Assembly: GCF_017745675.1 (NCBI RefSeq)
Contig: NZ_JAFLJM010000008.1
Coordinates: 1 to 64,000, forward strand
DNA from: Alkalihalobacillus sp. BA299
GTDB lineage: Bacteria > Bacillota > Bacilli > Bacillales > Bacillaceae_F
DNA: 64,000 bases
Reading direction: 5' to 3'
Numbering within the stretch: the stretch's first letter is position 1; the number at the start of each line of letters is the position of its first letter. Below, piece after piece: positions 52,821 to 62,292 of the stretch. The notes beneath the pieces were generated by a model. That model ran no database searches and had not been told where the DNA came from. It saw only the letters and a program-made list of their open reading frames with translations. The position numbers were made by a program, and so were the translations under genes.

Positions 52821-53450
52821 TTATGCTGTAAACCAGCTTTTGATTGTATCAAATAGCTCTATCACAAAAAACTTCACTTCCACTTCCTTTTCCTCAACTT
52901 CTTCAGTCTCAACATCAACATTATCCACATTTTCACCTTCATGCTCCACCGCATCACCATTTGAAAAGTCTAAAAAGCATAATGGTGGAAATAAGACGCA
53001 CCACCAGTTCTCACCATTTCCACTACCCAGTGTAATCAATACTGCATCGTACTCACCTGCAGGATATACTAGATGACCGTAAAGTTTCGTTGGAAACTGA
53101 ACTCTATTAAACTCAACATTAAATGATTGATTGATTCCATTGTTTGCTAGTTGTTTCGCAACAATCGCTTCGATTTCGTCTAAATTGGCTTCTATCACAT
53201 CTTTTGCTTCAGCCATAGAGTCAATATCCAATACCCAATCGGTAATTGTCGCATTCACTTCATCGCGAATGTCTCTTTTTAGCATTTGATCTTTAATCGC
53301 ATCACTATTAGCTAAAATACGTAACCGGATCGCATCCTCTTGGCTGACTTCTTCATGAAAAGATGCAGCTGCTATATAATTTTGTGCTTCCCAATTCATT
53401 ACTAGAATAAAAACAAAGAATAATAGATAAAAAAGAACTTTAAAATTCAT
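52821..53450 (-). CDS. spoIIR: stage II sporulation protein R
   Basis: Forespore-secreted signalling protein that triggers SpoIIGA to process pro-sigma-E in the mother cell. 209 aa: an N-terminal signal peptide/anchor (about residues 4-20), then the conserved domain with EDAIRLRILANSDAIKDQ and KRDIRDEV. WWCVLFPPLCFLDF is the hallmark near residue 150. The C-terminus adds an acidic Glu/Val-rich tail (about 170-190) and a final hydrophobic helix. Confidence 0.95.
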   Translation of the reverse strand: MNFKVLFYLLFFVFILVMNWEAQNYIAAASFHEEVSQEDAIRLRILANSDAIKDQMLKRDIRDEVNATITDWVLDIDSMAEAKDVIEANLDEIEAIVAKQLANNGINQSFNVEFNRVQFPTKLYGHLVYPAGEYDAVLITLGSGNGENWWCVLFPPLCFLDFSNGDAVEHEGENVDNVDVETEEVEEKEVEVKFFVIELFDTIKSWFTA

Positions 53451-53542
53451 ATAAGTGCTCCCACCTTTCTATACGAACAGTGTCGTCAAGGTGAGGCACT
53501 TTTAAACGAGAAAATTTTCGACAATTTTACCGACTTTAGACT

Positions 53543-54415
53543 CTACCATTCAGCAAAAACCATTCGATCTTTCCCGTTAATATCTAAAACAACTTCGATA
53601 TGGGCTGTCGGTAGCTTGTCTTTTAAAAGTTGCAAAACCGCTTCGCCTTGTCCTGCTCCAATTTCGAAGGCGATCATCCCACTTTCACCTGTCACTAAAG
53701 GAATTTCTTCAGCAAGCCGTCGATAAAAAACTAATCCATCCTCACCACCATAGAGGGCACTCGCCGGTTCCTTTTCACTGACGTATAGCGATAACGTAGG
53801 CTGGTCAGAAAGTGGAATATAAGGTGGATTCGAAACGACGATATCGACCGTTTCCTTCGCTCTGATAAGAGGCTGGAGCAAGTCTCCTTGAAGCCATTCG
53901 ACTTTAGCGTTTAAATGCTTGCCATTTTCTTTTGCAACTTTCAGTGCCGCTTCTGATATATCTATCGCCTGCACTTGAAGCTTCTCGCACTCTAATGCGA
54001 GTGTAATGGCAATCGCCCCACTTCCTGTACCGACATCAACGACTTTTAAAGTCGATCGATCTAGATACTTAATGTTGATCCGTTGAAGAAGGCCATGTAC
54101 GAGCTCTTCGGTTTCTGGCCTTGGAATTAAAACATCTTCATTGACGATAAACGTTCGCTCATAAAATTGCTCGACACCCGTTAAGTGCTGGACAGGTGTA
54201 CCATTCACGTATTCATGAATATCGCGGGTAAACCGTTCTTGTTGTTCCTCTGTCAGCTCTTCGTGCATCGACAAGTAAAACTGTGTGAGGTCTTTTTGCA
54301 AATGATGACGTAACAATATTTGTGCAACAGGCTGCTCTAAGTTCCGCTCTTCTAAAAAAGAAGAAGCCCAGCGGAGGGCTTCGTGTACTTTCATTAGCTG
54401 TGTCATTTTATTCAT
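53543..54415 (-). CDS. prmC: release factor glutamine methyltransferase
   Basis: 290 aa SAM-dependent enzyme that methylates the GGQ glutamine of release factors. N-terminal helical RF-binding part, then the SAM motif [17 protein letters not shown] and catalytic VVSNPPYIP. It overlaps the end of prfA by 8 bp, so the methylase and its substrate are co-translated. Confidence 0.96.
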   Translation of the reverse strand: MNKMTQLMKVHEALRWASSFLEERNLEQPVAQILLRHHLQKDLTQFYLSMHEELTEEQQERFTRDIHEYVNGTPVQHLTGVEQFYERTFIVNEDVLIPRPETEELVHGLLQRINIKYLDRSTLKVVDVGTGSGAIAITLALECEKLQVQAIDISEAALKVAKENGKHLNAKVEWLQGDLLQPLIRAKETVDIVVSNPPYIPLSDQPTLSLYVSEKEPASALYGGEDGLVFYRRLAEEIPLVTGESGMIAFEIGAGQGEAVLQLLKDKLPTAHIEVVLDINGKDRMVFAEW

Positions 54416-55478
54416 CAGCCTTTTTCATTAGATCCGCTTGCTCCTCCACGATAAGAGCATCGATAATTTCATCAAGTTTTCCTTGAAGGATTTGATCTAA
54501 TTTTTGTAACGTTAACCCAATACGATGATCCGTTACGCGGCTTTGTGGAAAGTTATACGTACGAATACGCTCAGAACGGTCACCCGTACCGACCGCAAGC
54601 TTTCGGTTTTGTGAATACTCCGCTTGTGCTTCTTGCTGGAACTTATCATAAATACGGGCACGAAGAACTTTCATTGCTTTTTCTTTATTTTTAATTTGCG
54701 ACTTTTCGTCCTGACACGACACAACAATTCCTGTCGGTAAGTGAGTTAAACGCACCGCTGACATTGTCGTATTAACACTTTGTCCACCAGGACCACTCGA
54801 TGCAAACGTATCGACACGAATGTCCTTCTCGTGTACTTCGACTTCGACTTCTTCTGCCTCTGGTAATACAGCAACTGTCGCCGTTGATGTATGAATGCGT
54901 CCGCCTGATTCGGTTTCTGGAACACGCTGTACACGGTGAGCACCGTTTTCATACTTTAGCTTTGAATAAGCACCTTTACCATTGATCATAAAGATGACTT
55001 CTTTAAAGCCACCAACACCTGTTGTGTTCGCTTCCATGACTTCCGTCTTCCAGCCTTGCGTTTCCGCAAAGCGGCTGTACATACGATATAAGTCACCCGC
55101 AAATAAAGCAGCCTCGTCTCCACCAGCAGCTCCGCGAATTTCCATAATAACGTTTTTGTCATCATTCGGGTCTTTTGGAAGTAGGAGAATTTTTAAACGC
55201 GCTTCAAGGTCCGTTTGCTGCTTGCTTAATTCGCTAATTTCTTCTTTGACCATTTCGTGCATTTCGTTATCAAGCTTTTCTTCAAGCATTGCTTTTGCTT
55301 CCTTATACTGCTCCACAACGCTTTTATATTCACGATACGTTTGTACCGTTTCTTCAAGATCCGCTTGTTCCTTCGAGTATTCACGCAATTTTTTCGAGTC
55401 ATTGATAATATCTGGGTCGCTTAACATTTCATTTAATCGATCATATCTGTCTTCTAGTGATTGCAGACGTTCTAACAC
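54408..55478 (-). CDS. prfA: peptide chain release factor 1
   Basis: 356 aa factor terminating at UAA and UAG. The GGQ loop is in [14 protein letters not shown]. The codon-recognition P-x-T region precedes it near [13 protein letters not shown]. The frame opens at GTG 55487, but GAGGTG is 6 nt before GTG 55478, giving [13 protein letters not shown] and the exact length of the B. subtilis protein. Confidence 0.97.
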   Translation of the reverse strand: MLERLQSLEDRYDRLNEMLSDPDIINDSKKLREYSKEQADLEETVQTYREYKSVVEQYKEAKAMLEEKLDNEMHEMVKEEISELSKQQTDLEARLKILLLPKDPNDDKNVIMEIRGAAGGDEAALFAGDLYRMYSRFAETQGWKTEVMEANTTGVGGFKEVIFMINGKGAYSKLKYENGAHRVQRVPETESGGRIHTSTATVAVLPEAEEVEVEVHEKDIRVDTFASSGPGGQSVNTTMSAVRLTHLPTGIVVSCQDEKSQIKNKEKAMKVLRARIYDKFQQEAQAEYSQNRKLAVGTGDRSERIRTYNFPQSRVTDHRIGLTLQKLDQILQGKLDEIIDALIVEEQADLMKKADE

Positions 55479-55514
55479 ACGCTTCACCTCATTATTTCAG
55501 TCCATAACAGTATA

Positions 55515-55543
55515 ATTATAGTATAAGCAACCTCCCGAGTCAA
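55515..55543 (-). promoter_or_regulatory. sigma-A promoter of prfA-prmC
   Basis: Minus strand TTGACT (55538-55543), 17-bp spacer, TATAAT (55515-55520), about 35 bp before the prfA start. Confidence 0.82.
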
Positions 55544-55565
55544 AATGAGTATGAATTTTACCTAC

Positions 55566-55645
55566 ATATCGGCGGAAACTCAAGATTTATCGGTGAAAAT
55601 TAAAATTTATTAACATACTTACAAATATATCAACGTTATTTAAAA
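55566..55645. repeat. 20-bp array, 4 degenerate units
   Basis: Units at 55566, 55586, 55606 and 55626; the second reads TTTATCGGTGAAAATTAAAA. Period 20 and a TTTATCGGT core link it to the arrays at 7241 and 21778. It lies in the divergent gap between prfA and the plus-strand reductase gene. Confidence 0.6.
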
Positions 55646-55774
55646 ATATATTGACAAAACTGAACTCTCGCACTACATCATCCTGATAGAAATCCATCTC
55701 CTTCCGAACATTCGGTTTCCCTTTTCATTTATAGGGAATAGTAACAATGAAAATTAGATTTTGAGGTGTTGCAA

Positions 55775-57121
55775 ATGAAGTACGTGATCATTGGTGGCGA
55801 TGCTGCTGGGATGAGTGCCGCCATGCAAATCGTTAGAAATGAAGAAAACCCTACAATCATAACGCTAGAAAAAGGAGGATATTACTCGTACGCTCAATGC
55901 GGACTTCCATATGTTACTGGTGGGCATATTCCGTCAACAGACAAGCTGATTGCGAGGGATGTTGATACATTTCGAAATAAATATGGTATTGATGCTCGTA
56001 CGTTTCACGAAGTCCAACATGTTGACACTAAAAATAAGACGGTCAGCGGAATTCATCACGAAACAAATGAAAGCTTTTCACTCCCATATGATAAGCTGCT
56101 CATTGCAACGGGTGCTGATCCGGTCGTACCAAATTGGGAAGGTAAACAATTAATTGGGATCCATACAATCAAAACGATCCCAGACATCCAGCAACTCCAA
56201 GCGCAGCTTACGAATGCTGTAAAAAAAGTGACGATCATCGGGGGCGGATACATCGGGCTCGAAATGGCTGAAAATCTTGTCGATGCCGGCCTTGACGTCT
56301 CCATCATCGAACAACAAGATCAACTCGCTACCATTTTCGATGCAGATATGGCCAATTTCATTCACGAAGAAGCCGAGAAACACGGAGTTCATCTATACCT
56401 TAACGAGTCCGTACAATCTTTTGCTGGCACAGAAACAGTCCAAAAAGTGATTACGGACAAACAACAACTCGATACAGATCTCGTCATTGTCGCAGTCGGT
56501 ACCGCACCAAATACTCGCTTTTTAAAGGAAACTGACTTACACTTTTATCTAAATGGGGCCATAATCGTTGATCCATACATGCAAACCAATATTGAAGACA
56601 TATGGGCTGCTGGCGACTGCGCCACACAATACCACCGAATTAAGGAAAAAAATGATTATATCCCCCTAGGCACTCATGCGAATAAACAAGGACAAATTGC
56701 TGGTCTTAGTATGGCTGGAAAACGACGAACGTTTAAAGGTGTGACGGGTACTTCAATCCTAAAATTTTTCGATCTTGCTTTAGCGCGAACAGGACTCAAT
56801 GAAAAAGAGGCAACAGATCTTGGGTTTCAATATGCAACCATCGTCGGGGAAACCTTGCATATTGCTGGCTACTACCCTGATCCTAAACCAATGCAATTGA
56901 AGCTCCTTTATGAAACCTCAACAAATCAACTGCTCGGGGCGCAAATCATCGGTGAACACGGTGTCGACAAGCGTATCGATGTTCTATCTGTCGCCTTATA
57001 CCACAAGATGACCATTTCGGAATTAGAAGACCTAGATTTAGCGTACGCCCCACCATTTAACGGTGTATGGGACCCTGTTCAACAATTAGCGCGCAAGAAG
57101 CAAAAATCATCACAAAAATAA
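55775..57121 (+). CDS. CoA-disulfide reductase-like FAD/NAD(P)-dependent oxidoreductase
   Basis: 448 aa class III pyridine nucleotide-disulfide oxidoreductase. FAD motif VIIGGDAAGMSAAMQI at the N-terminus. The single redox cysteine is in YAQCGLPYVTGG (near residue 43), as in CoA-disulfide reductases and NADH oxidases/peroxidases of this class. NAD(P) motif VTIIGGGYIGLEMAENL, second FAD motif IWAAGDCATQY, C-terminal dimerisation domain from ~330. I start at ATG 55775, 6 nt after GAGGTG; the frame begins at GTG 55766. The only clear plus-strand gene in the window. Likely role: low-molecular-weight thiol or peroxide redox balance. Confidence 0.9.
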   Translation: MKYVIIGGDAAGMSAAMQIVRNEENPTIITLEKGGYYSYAQCGLPYVTGGHIPSTDKLIARDVDTFRNKYGIDARTFHEVQHVDTKNKTVSGIHHETNESFSLPYDKLLIATGADPVVPNWEGKQLIGIHTIKTIPDIQQLQAQLTNAVKKVTIIGGGYIGLEMAENLVDAGLDVSIIEQQDQLATIFDADMANFIHEEAEKHGVHLYLNESVQSFAGTETVQKVITDKQQLDTDLVIVAVGTAPNTRFLKETDLHFYLNGAIIVDPYMQTNIEDIWAAGDCATQYHRIKEKNDYIPLGTHANKQGQIAGLSMAGKRRTFKGVTGTSILKFFDLALARTGLNEKEATDLGFQYATIVGETLHIAGYYPDPKPMQLKLLYETSTNQLLGAQIIGEHGVDKRIDVLSVALYHKMTISELEDLDLAYAPPFNGVWDPVQQLARKKQKSSQK

Positions 57122-57143
57122 ATTAGAATGCAGCATATATCAA

Positions 57144-57293
57144 TAAGAAAAGCGGAAGCGCCCGTTCACCGACGTACGGACTGGACTGAACCGCAGGAGA
57201 TAAAGGAAACACGGAGAAGCGCCAGCGATCCGATGTTGACTTATCGTACAGAGGTGAGGGAAGTCTCGCTAGTCGGTGGGCGCTGCAGCTAGA
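57144..57293. repeat. type A structured repeat with compensatory stem changes
   Basis: Here CACCGAC at the 5' side pairs with GTCGGTG at the 3' side, where other copies have AGCG pairing with CGCT. The basal GCGCCC/GGGCGC is kept. Confidence 0.85.
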
Positions 57294-57417
57294 CAAGAAA
57301 AGCGGAAGGTGTCGCTTATCGGCGACAAGCGCTGGAGGGCCAGCAATTAGTGTCTTGACTTTTAGACACGTTTGATGGACCGAAGCGACCTCGAGCCGAT
57401 GACACCAGCAGCTAGAC
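57294..57417. repeat. type B structured repeat with compensatory stem change
   Basis: The inner hairpin reads GTGTCT/AGACAC, where the other copies have GTGTCC/GGACAC, a double change that keeps pairing. The 5' end has lost one T (GGTGTCGCTTATCGG). Confidence 0.85.
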
Positions 57418-57519
57418 ATCCTCGAAATTTACACTCCTTTATCCTTGAACAAAATCACTCTACGATGAATGAAGTCTCAAGTGAAGATGATCACTTGAGA
57501 CTTTATTCTGTTTTATTTT

Positions 57520-57702
57520 GGCTGTTTTCGTAAACTTTGTTGCTTTTGGACCGTTTTTTGAAAATAAAATAGGCTTTTCAAGACAAATTCATTTGTCTGA
57601 ACGGCTATTTTATTTTCAAAACCTTCCGCTATGCGTGGAGAGCCAAGCATCCGCTTGGCTTACGGTCCAAAAGCTAAAAGCAACAATCTTTGAGAAAAGA
57701 GC
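57520..57702 (+). repeat. 183-bp nested inverted-repeat element, copy 2
   Basis: Reverse-oriented copy of the element at 13357-13540. Outer arms TTTTGGACCGT/ACGGTCCAAAA, inner arms TTTTGAAAATAAAATAG/CTATTTTATTTTCAAAA, and central GACAAATTCATTTGTC. It abuts the 21-bp array that begins at 57704. Confidence 0.88.
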
Positions 57703-57703
57703 C

Positions 57704-57808
57704 TTTATTTTTAACTTATCGTGATTTATTTTCAACTTTAGCTGTTCTATTTTCAACTTATCGTGTTTTATTTTCAACTTTAGCTCATTTATCGATTTCT
57801 CGACAATA
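57704..57808 (-). repeat. 21-bp repeat array 4 with border sequence
   Basis: Four units alternating CTTATCGTG and CTTTAGCTG in their variable part, then the border TTTATCGATTTCTCGACAAT (57788-57808). The minus-strand frame reads VEKSINELKLKIKHDKLKIE and onward. Confidence 0.85.
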
Positions 57809-57854
57809 ATTGACAAAATCCAATATCCAAAGATTAAGAAACCAATCTAAAATT

Positions 57855-57936
57855 ACAAAAAAGAGGTTGGCTCATCGAAAAGTTAAAACCCCTCATGAAA
57901 TGAGAAGTACTAGCACTTTAACGATGAGTCAACCTC
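57855..57936 (-). terminator. terminator of the lipoprotein gene
   Basis: GAGGTTGACTCATCG / CGATGAGCCAACCTC, 15 bp with one mismatch, loop of ~44 nt with inner pairing, followed by TTTTTT on the minus strand. Confidence 0.8.
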
Positions 57937-57942
57937 ATACAA

Positions 57943-58407
57943 CTATTCACCTGTATTTAGATGAACTTGGTACCGGGGAATTCCTCGCTGTAGCGCAGCT
58001 CGTAATTCCTGTAATTTTTTCTCTCTTTTTTCCCCCTCGAAGTTTCCATCACTTGTGACGGTGACCCAAGCATGGCTCCCAGCCGTAATAATCATTCCTG
58101 GCGCAAAGCCTTCTTGCACGATGATTTCCCTTATTTTATCTTGGTCATCACCTAAGTCTTGTCTCTCTGGTGTTAGTGTACGGAAACTCGCGCTATGATT
58201 GATTTCTCCTTCATGGTCAATGAATGGTCGATGATTAATGACGTGGTAATTAATCGGACCAGGACCTAACATCCCATAGCTAATGTCTTGACCTGTCACC
58301 CGCTGCCCAGTTGTTGGATTTTCATCTAACGATTGTGGTGGGGTTGCCGGCGTACAAGCTGATAAAAGTAATGCACTTACTCCACAGCCAATGATGAACT
58401 TTTTCAT
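57943..58407 (-). CDS. small exported lipoprotein, YhcN/YlaJ-like (tentative)
   Basis: 154 aa. Lipoprotein signal with lipobox LLLSAC at about residue 15-20, a Pro-rich linker, then a compact domain ending in QEGFAPGMIITAGSHAWVTV and a charged helix. The start ATG is 6 nt after GGAGGTG; the frame is open 27 bp further. The C-terminal half loosely recalls spore-associated YhcN/YlaJ lipoproteins, which would fit a sporulating host, but I cannot confirm it. Single-gene transcript upstream of its own terminator. Confidence 0.75.
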   Translation of the reverse strand: MKKFIIGCGVSALLLSACTPATPPQSLDENPTTGQRVTGQDISYGMLGPGPINYHVINHRPFIDHEGEINHSASFRTLTPERQDLGDDQDKIREIIVQEGFAPGMIITAGSHAWVTVTSDGNFEGEKREKKLQELRAALQRGIPRYQVHLNTGE

Positions 58408-58495
58408 AAAGGGCACCTCCATTGCTACATTCATGAAGCTGCATTAATAGAGTGCCCGTAACGAGCTATTACTTACCGAACAAATTTACCCAACC

Positions 58496-59107
58496 TTAGT
58501 TTCTTACTTTTTTAGCGTTAACGAGCTGTGGTTTTTCGGGGACAACATGACAATGACGACAGCGTGGCTCATAGCTTTCAGAAGCTCCGACTAAAATGAT
58601 CGGATCATGGTAGCTCGCCGGTCGTCCTTCAATGAGTCGCTGCGTTCGACTCGCTGGTGCTCCACAACACGGACAAACCGCATGGAGCTTTTGAACTTCT
58701 TCAGCTAGTGAAAGTAAAAGCGGCATCGGCCCGAATGGCTCGCCGCGGAAATCTTGATCTAAACCAGCACAAATGACCCTTTTCCCTTTGTTAGCCAATT
58801 GGTCTACAACACCAACGATATTTTCATCAAAAAACTGAACTTCGTCGATAGCAATCACTTGCGTTTCATCTTTTACAAGTTCTAAAATATCGATTGCCTG
58901 ATCCACCGGCAGCGCCATTACTTTCGATCCGCTGTGTGAAACGACTTCAACTTCACTATAACGATTATCTAATACAGGTTTAAACACTTGTACATTTAAA
59001 TTTCCGTAGCTGACTCGGCGGACTCGTCGAATCAATTCTTCTGATTTTCCAGAGAACATGCTTCCACAAATAACCTCAACCCAGCCTTCTTTCTTCATTA
59101 AGTACAT
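58496..59107 (-). CDS. tdk: thymidine kinase
   Basis: 203 aa type II thymidine kinase. P-loop [14 protein letters not shown], Walker B-like [10 protein letters not shown], the lasso/zinc region with CPCCGA and CRHCH, and [10 protein letters not shown] are visible. Salvages thymidine to dTMP. RBS GGTGGGA, 7 nt. In the conserved order rho-rpmE-tdk-prfA. Confidence 0.96.
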   Translation of the reverse strand: MYLMKKEGWVEVICGSMFSGKSEELIRRVRRVSYGNLNVQVFKPVLDNRYSEVEVVSHSGSKVMALPVDQAIDILELVKDETQVIAIDEVQFFDENIVGVVDQLANKGKRVICAGLDQDFRGEPFGPMPLLLSLAEEVQKLHAVCPCCGAPASRTQRLIEGRPASYHDPIILVGASESYEPRCRHCHVVPEKPQLVNAKKVRN

Positions 59108-59138
59108 GAAACGTTCCCACCTTATAAGTTGTATCCAG

Positions 59139-59200
59139 AAAGAAAAGCGAAAGTGTCCGGTTAGCGAAGTCCACTAGACACTGGACACTGTAGCTAGCCA
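59139..59200. repeat. mini type A repeat with a re-paired stem
   Basis: About 60 bp: AAGAAAAGCGAAAGTGTCCGG, a short middle, then CACTGGACACTGTAGCTAG. The centre of type A is deleted. The stem is AGTGTCC/GGACACT in place of AGCGCCC/GGGCGCT, so two pairs changed on both sides. Confidence 0.75.
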
Positions 59201-59221
59201 TCACTTTCTTATCTTAATATG

Positions 59222-59252
59222 AAAAAACAGGCAAGTGTGTTACTTGCCTGTT
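59222..59252 (-). terminator. terminator of rpmE
   Basis: AACAGGCAAGT / ACTTGCCTGTT, 11-bp perfect stem, 5-nt loop, then TTTTTTC on the minus strand. Confidence 0.93.
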
Positions 59253-59269
59253 ATCTTCCTGATCGAGCA

Positions 59270-59515
59270 TTACTTAAGATTATATTTTTTCTTGAAGCGG
59301 TCAACACGGCCACCAGCATCAGCAAGCTTTTGCTTACCAGTGTAGAATGGGTGTGAATCAGCACTAATTTCCACTTTAAGTAATGGATACTCGTTACCGT
59401 CTTCCCACTCAATCGTTTCGTTTGAGTACTTCGTAGAACCGCTTAGAAACTTAAATCCAGTACTAGTATCTAGGAATACAACTTTACGGTATTCTGGATG
59501 GATTTCTGGTTTCAT
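59270..59515 (-). CDS. rpmE2: ribosomal protein L31, type B (no zinc cysteines)
   Basis: 81 aa. [20 protein letters not shown] and the C-terminal [13 protein letters not shown] are typical of L31. None of the four CxxC zinc ligands of type A L31 is present, so this is the C-minus (type B) paralogue. In B. subtilis the gene after rho encodes the zinc-binding form and the C-minus form is elsewhere under Zur control. Here the C-minus form occupies the rho locus, and I see no Zur-like operator at its promoter. Confidence 0.95.
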   Translation of the reverse strand: MKPEIHPEYRKVVFLDTSTGFKFLSGSTKYSNETIEWEDGNEYPLLKVEISADSHPFYTGKQKLADAGGRVDRFKKKYNLK

Positions 59516-59578
59516 TCGTTCTCAACTCCTTCCGCCCTGAATCTTTTCGAAACAGAGTTTAAAATCACACATGACGAA

Positions 59579-59607
59579 ATTATAACAAGGCAAAGATCAT
59601 TTTGCAA
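59579..59607 (-). promoter_or_regulatory. sigma-A promoter of rpmE
   Basis: Minus strand TTGCAA (59602-59607), 17-bp spacer, TATAAT (59579-59584), between rho and rpmE. Confidence 0.7.
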
Positions 59608-59646
59608 CTTTATTTTGATTAAAGACAACTGAATAAAATTGGAAGT

Positions 59647-60924
59647 TTACCTTCTCACTTTTTTATATCCACTCATCTCTTTTTCCATCGCTTCAAAAAA
59701 GTCTTCGTTCGTCTTTGTTTCTTTAATTCGACGAATAAAGTGATCGATGAAATCTGGTGCATCGGTCATTGTTTTTCTGATCGCCCACATTTTTTCTAAC
59801 TGATCCTTTGGTAATAGCAATTCTTCTTTACGCGTACCTGAGCGTAAAATATCGATCGCTGGAAAAATACGACGTTCTGCTAGCTTACGATCTAAGTGAA
59901 GCTCCATATTTCCTGTTCCTTTAAATTCCTCATAGATCACATCATCCATACGAGAGCCCGTCTCTACTAATGCCGTCGCTAAGATTGTTAAGCTTCCACC
60001 TTCTTCAATATTTCTCGCTGCCCCAAAGAACCGCTTCGGACGGTGGAACGCCGCAGGGTCAATACCACCTGATAGTGTCCTTCCACTTGGAGGAATGACA
60101 AGATTATACGCACGCGCTAGACGAGTGATACTATCCATTAAAATCACAACATCTTTCTTATGTTCAACGAGTCGCATTGCTCGCTCAAGGACTAATTCTG
60201 CTACTTTAATATGGTTTTCTGGTACTTCATCAAACGTCGAGCTTACGACTTCGGCTTTTACGGAACGCTCGATGTCAGTTACTTCTTCAGGACGCTCATC
60301 AATTAATAAAACAATCAGCTCAACATCAGGTTGGTTCTCCGCAATACTATTAGCAACTTCCTTCAATAATGATGTTTTACCCGCTTTCGGTGGCGCGACG
60401 ATTAGTCCACGTTGACCATAACCAACCGGTGAAATCACATCGATAATTCGCGATGAAATTTTTCTTGGGTTTGACGTTTCCAGTTGAATTTTTTCTTCAG
60501 GATAAAGAGGGGTTAATGCCGGAAAGTGAGGTCGATCTTTTGATGTATCTGGATCTTCACCATTCACTGCTTCTACGTGCAAAAGTCCATGATATCGTTC
60601 GTTTTCCTTAGGTGGTCTAACCTTACCTGAAACTTTATCTCCATTTCGTAAATCAAATCTGCGAATTTGAGATGCTGAAATGTAAATATCTTCCTGGCTC
60701 GGGAGGTAATTGATTGGACGTAAAAATCCAAATCCTTCCGTTTGAATGATTTCAAGGACACCTTCCATAAACATAAGGCCGTCTTTTTCAGCTTGTCCCT
60801 TTAAAATCGCAAAGATTAATTCTTTTTTATTTAACTTGCTATAGTAAGACACTTTGTATTCTTTGGCTAGCTCATATAATTCCTTGAGCTTCTTATTTTC
60901 TAATTCTGCTAAATTAATTCCCAT
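59647..60924 (-). CDS. rho: transcription termination factor Rho
   Basis: 425 aa hexameric RNA helicase. N-terminal [21 protein letters not shown] domain, cold-shock RNA-binding fold ([10 protein letters not shown]), P-loop [13 protein letters not shown], Walker [18 protein letters not shown]-loop [14 protein letters not shown] and R-loop [20 protein letters not shown]. The frame is open 108 bp upstream, but MGINLAELE at 60924 fits the family N-terminus. Confidence 0.96.
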   Translation of the reverse strand: MGINLAELENKKLKELYELAKEYKVSYYSKLNKKELIFAILKGQAEKDGLMFMEGVLEIIQTEGFGFLRPINYLPSQEDIYISASQIRRFDLRNGDKVSGKVRPPKENERYHGLLHVEAVNGEDPDTSKDRPHFPALTPLYPEEKIQLETSNPRKISSRIIDVISPVGYGQRGLIVAPPKAGKTSLLKEVANSIAENQPDVELIVLLIDERPEEVTDIERSVKAEVVSSTFDEVPENHIKVAELVLERAMRLVEHKKDVVILMDSITRLARAYNLVIPPSGRTLSGGIDPAAFHRPKRFFGAARNIEEGGSLTILATALVETGSRMDDVIYEEFKGTGNMELHLDRKLAERRIFPAIDILRSGTRKEELLLPKDQLEKMWAIRKTMTDAPDFIDHFIRRIKETKTNEDFFEAMEKEMSGYKKVRR

Positions 60925-61235
60925 TGGGACACCACGCTTTTCTTTTTTACTAAAAACAAACCAGTATTTATTAAAAATCAAAAATTTTTTTAATTTACCT
61001 GTATACTTGGATAAAATGAACGTAAAATTCATTTGGGAAACGATCTTTTTTTGAAAGAAGGAGTAAAATGAAGTTTAATAGCATTTTTGGAAATGTAGAT
61101 TCGCTTTGCGTATAATTACTATTTTAACCTTACTCTAGTGATTTATTCAATCACCAATTTAAAATTTCCACAAAAAAATTTAGATGCCGATAGGAAAAGG
61201 TTCCCACCGGCATCCAAATGTTGGTATATTATCAA
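60925..61235. other. gap between glpX and rho
   Basis: About 310 bp, AT-rich, containing the glpX terminator at its right side. The rho leader is likely here; no attenuator structure is obvious. Confidence 0.4.
61171..61216 (-). terminator. terminator of glpX
   Basis: GATGCCG / CGGCATC stem with an 18-nt loop and a T-rich tail (TTTTTTT) on the minus strand, about 20 bp after the glpX stop. Confidence 0.85.
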
Positions 61236-62207
61236 TTATTTTATAACTAAATCAGGCTTCTTCTTCATACTGTGTTTACCGTCGATAAATCGCACTGTAC
61301 CTGATTTTGCACGCATAACTAACGACTGAGTCACAGCAGTTACACCTTTATAGCGAACCCCTTTTAATAATTCACCATCCGTTACTCCGGTTGCTGCAAA
61401 AATGGCGTCATCGCCCTTTACTAAATCATCCATCATTAAAACTCGAGTAGGATCCTCGATGCCCATTTTTCGACAACGCTCTAGTTCTTCTTCATTTTGC
61501 GGTAATAATTTCCCTTGAAGTTCTCCGCCAAGACACTTTAAGCCAACCGCTGCTAATACACCTTCAGGAGCACCACCCGAGCCTAGCATTATGTCTACAC
61601 CCGTATCTTCAAATGCTGTATTAATTGCCGCTGCTACATCACCATCAGGCATAAGCTTAATTCTTGCGCCAGCATCACGGATTTCCTTAATCATGGTTGC
61701 ATGACGTTCGCGATTTAATATGGCTACTACTAAATCTTCAATATCTTTATTTTTCGCTTTCGCCACCGCAGCTAGGTTATCAATGACCGGTGCATCAATA
61801 TTTATTTTCCCAACCGCTTCAGGTCCGACTGCGATTTTATCCATATACATGTCTGGTGCATGTAATAGGCATCCATGGTCTGCCACTGCAATAACTGCAA
61901 GCGCATTCCATTGTCCAGATGCAACGATATTTGTACCTTCTAACGGATCAACAGCCACATCAACACGAGGACCATAGCCTGTCCCTAATTTTTCTCCTAT
62001 GTAAAGCATTGGAGCTTCGTCCATTTCGCCTTCACCGATAACAACAGTACCTTTCATCGGAATCGTATCGAACACATCACGCATGGCTCCTGTTGCTGCT
62101 TCGTCTGCTTCTTCTTTTTTGCCCCGGCCCATCCAGCGAGCAGATGCGAGTGCAGCTGCTTCCGTTACTCGTACAAGTTCCATTGATAGACTTCGTTCCA
62201 TATTCAT
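61236..62207 (-). CDS. glpX: fructose-1,6-bisphosphatase class II
   Basis: 323 aa gluconeogenic phosphatase of the lithium-sensitive fold. Metal-site motifs: [32 protein letters not shown] and a C-terminal [14 protein letters not shown] [16 protein letters not shown]. Gene order murA2-glpX-rho is as in B. subtilis murAB-ywjI-rho. Confidence 0.95.
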   Translation of the reverse strand: MNMERSLSMELVRVTEAAALASARWMGRGKKEEADEAATGAMRDVFDTIPMKGTVVIGEGEMDEAPMLYIGEKLGTGYGPRVDVAVDPLEGTNIVASGQWNALAVIAVADHGCLLHAPDMYMDKIAVGPEAVGKINIDAPVIDNLAAVAKAKNKDIEDLVVAILNRERHATMIKEIRDAGARIKLMPDGDVAAAINTAFEDTGVDIMLGSGGAPEGVLAAVGLKCLGGELQGKLLPQNEEELERCRKMGIEDPTRVLMMDDLVKGDDAIFAATGVTDGELLKGVRYKGVTAVTQSLVMRAKSGTVRFIDGKHSMKKKPDLVIK

Positions 62208-62292
62208 TCTCCCCTTTTATTTAATTTTCGTAAAGCTGTTCGTTACGATTACCTCTTCTCCACATTCATCCGACTCTTACAATTGCATGCGT

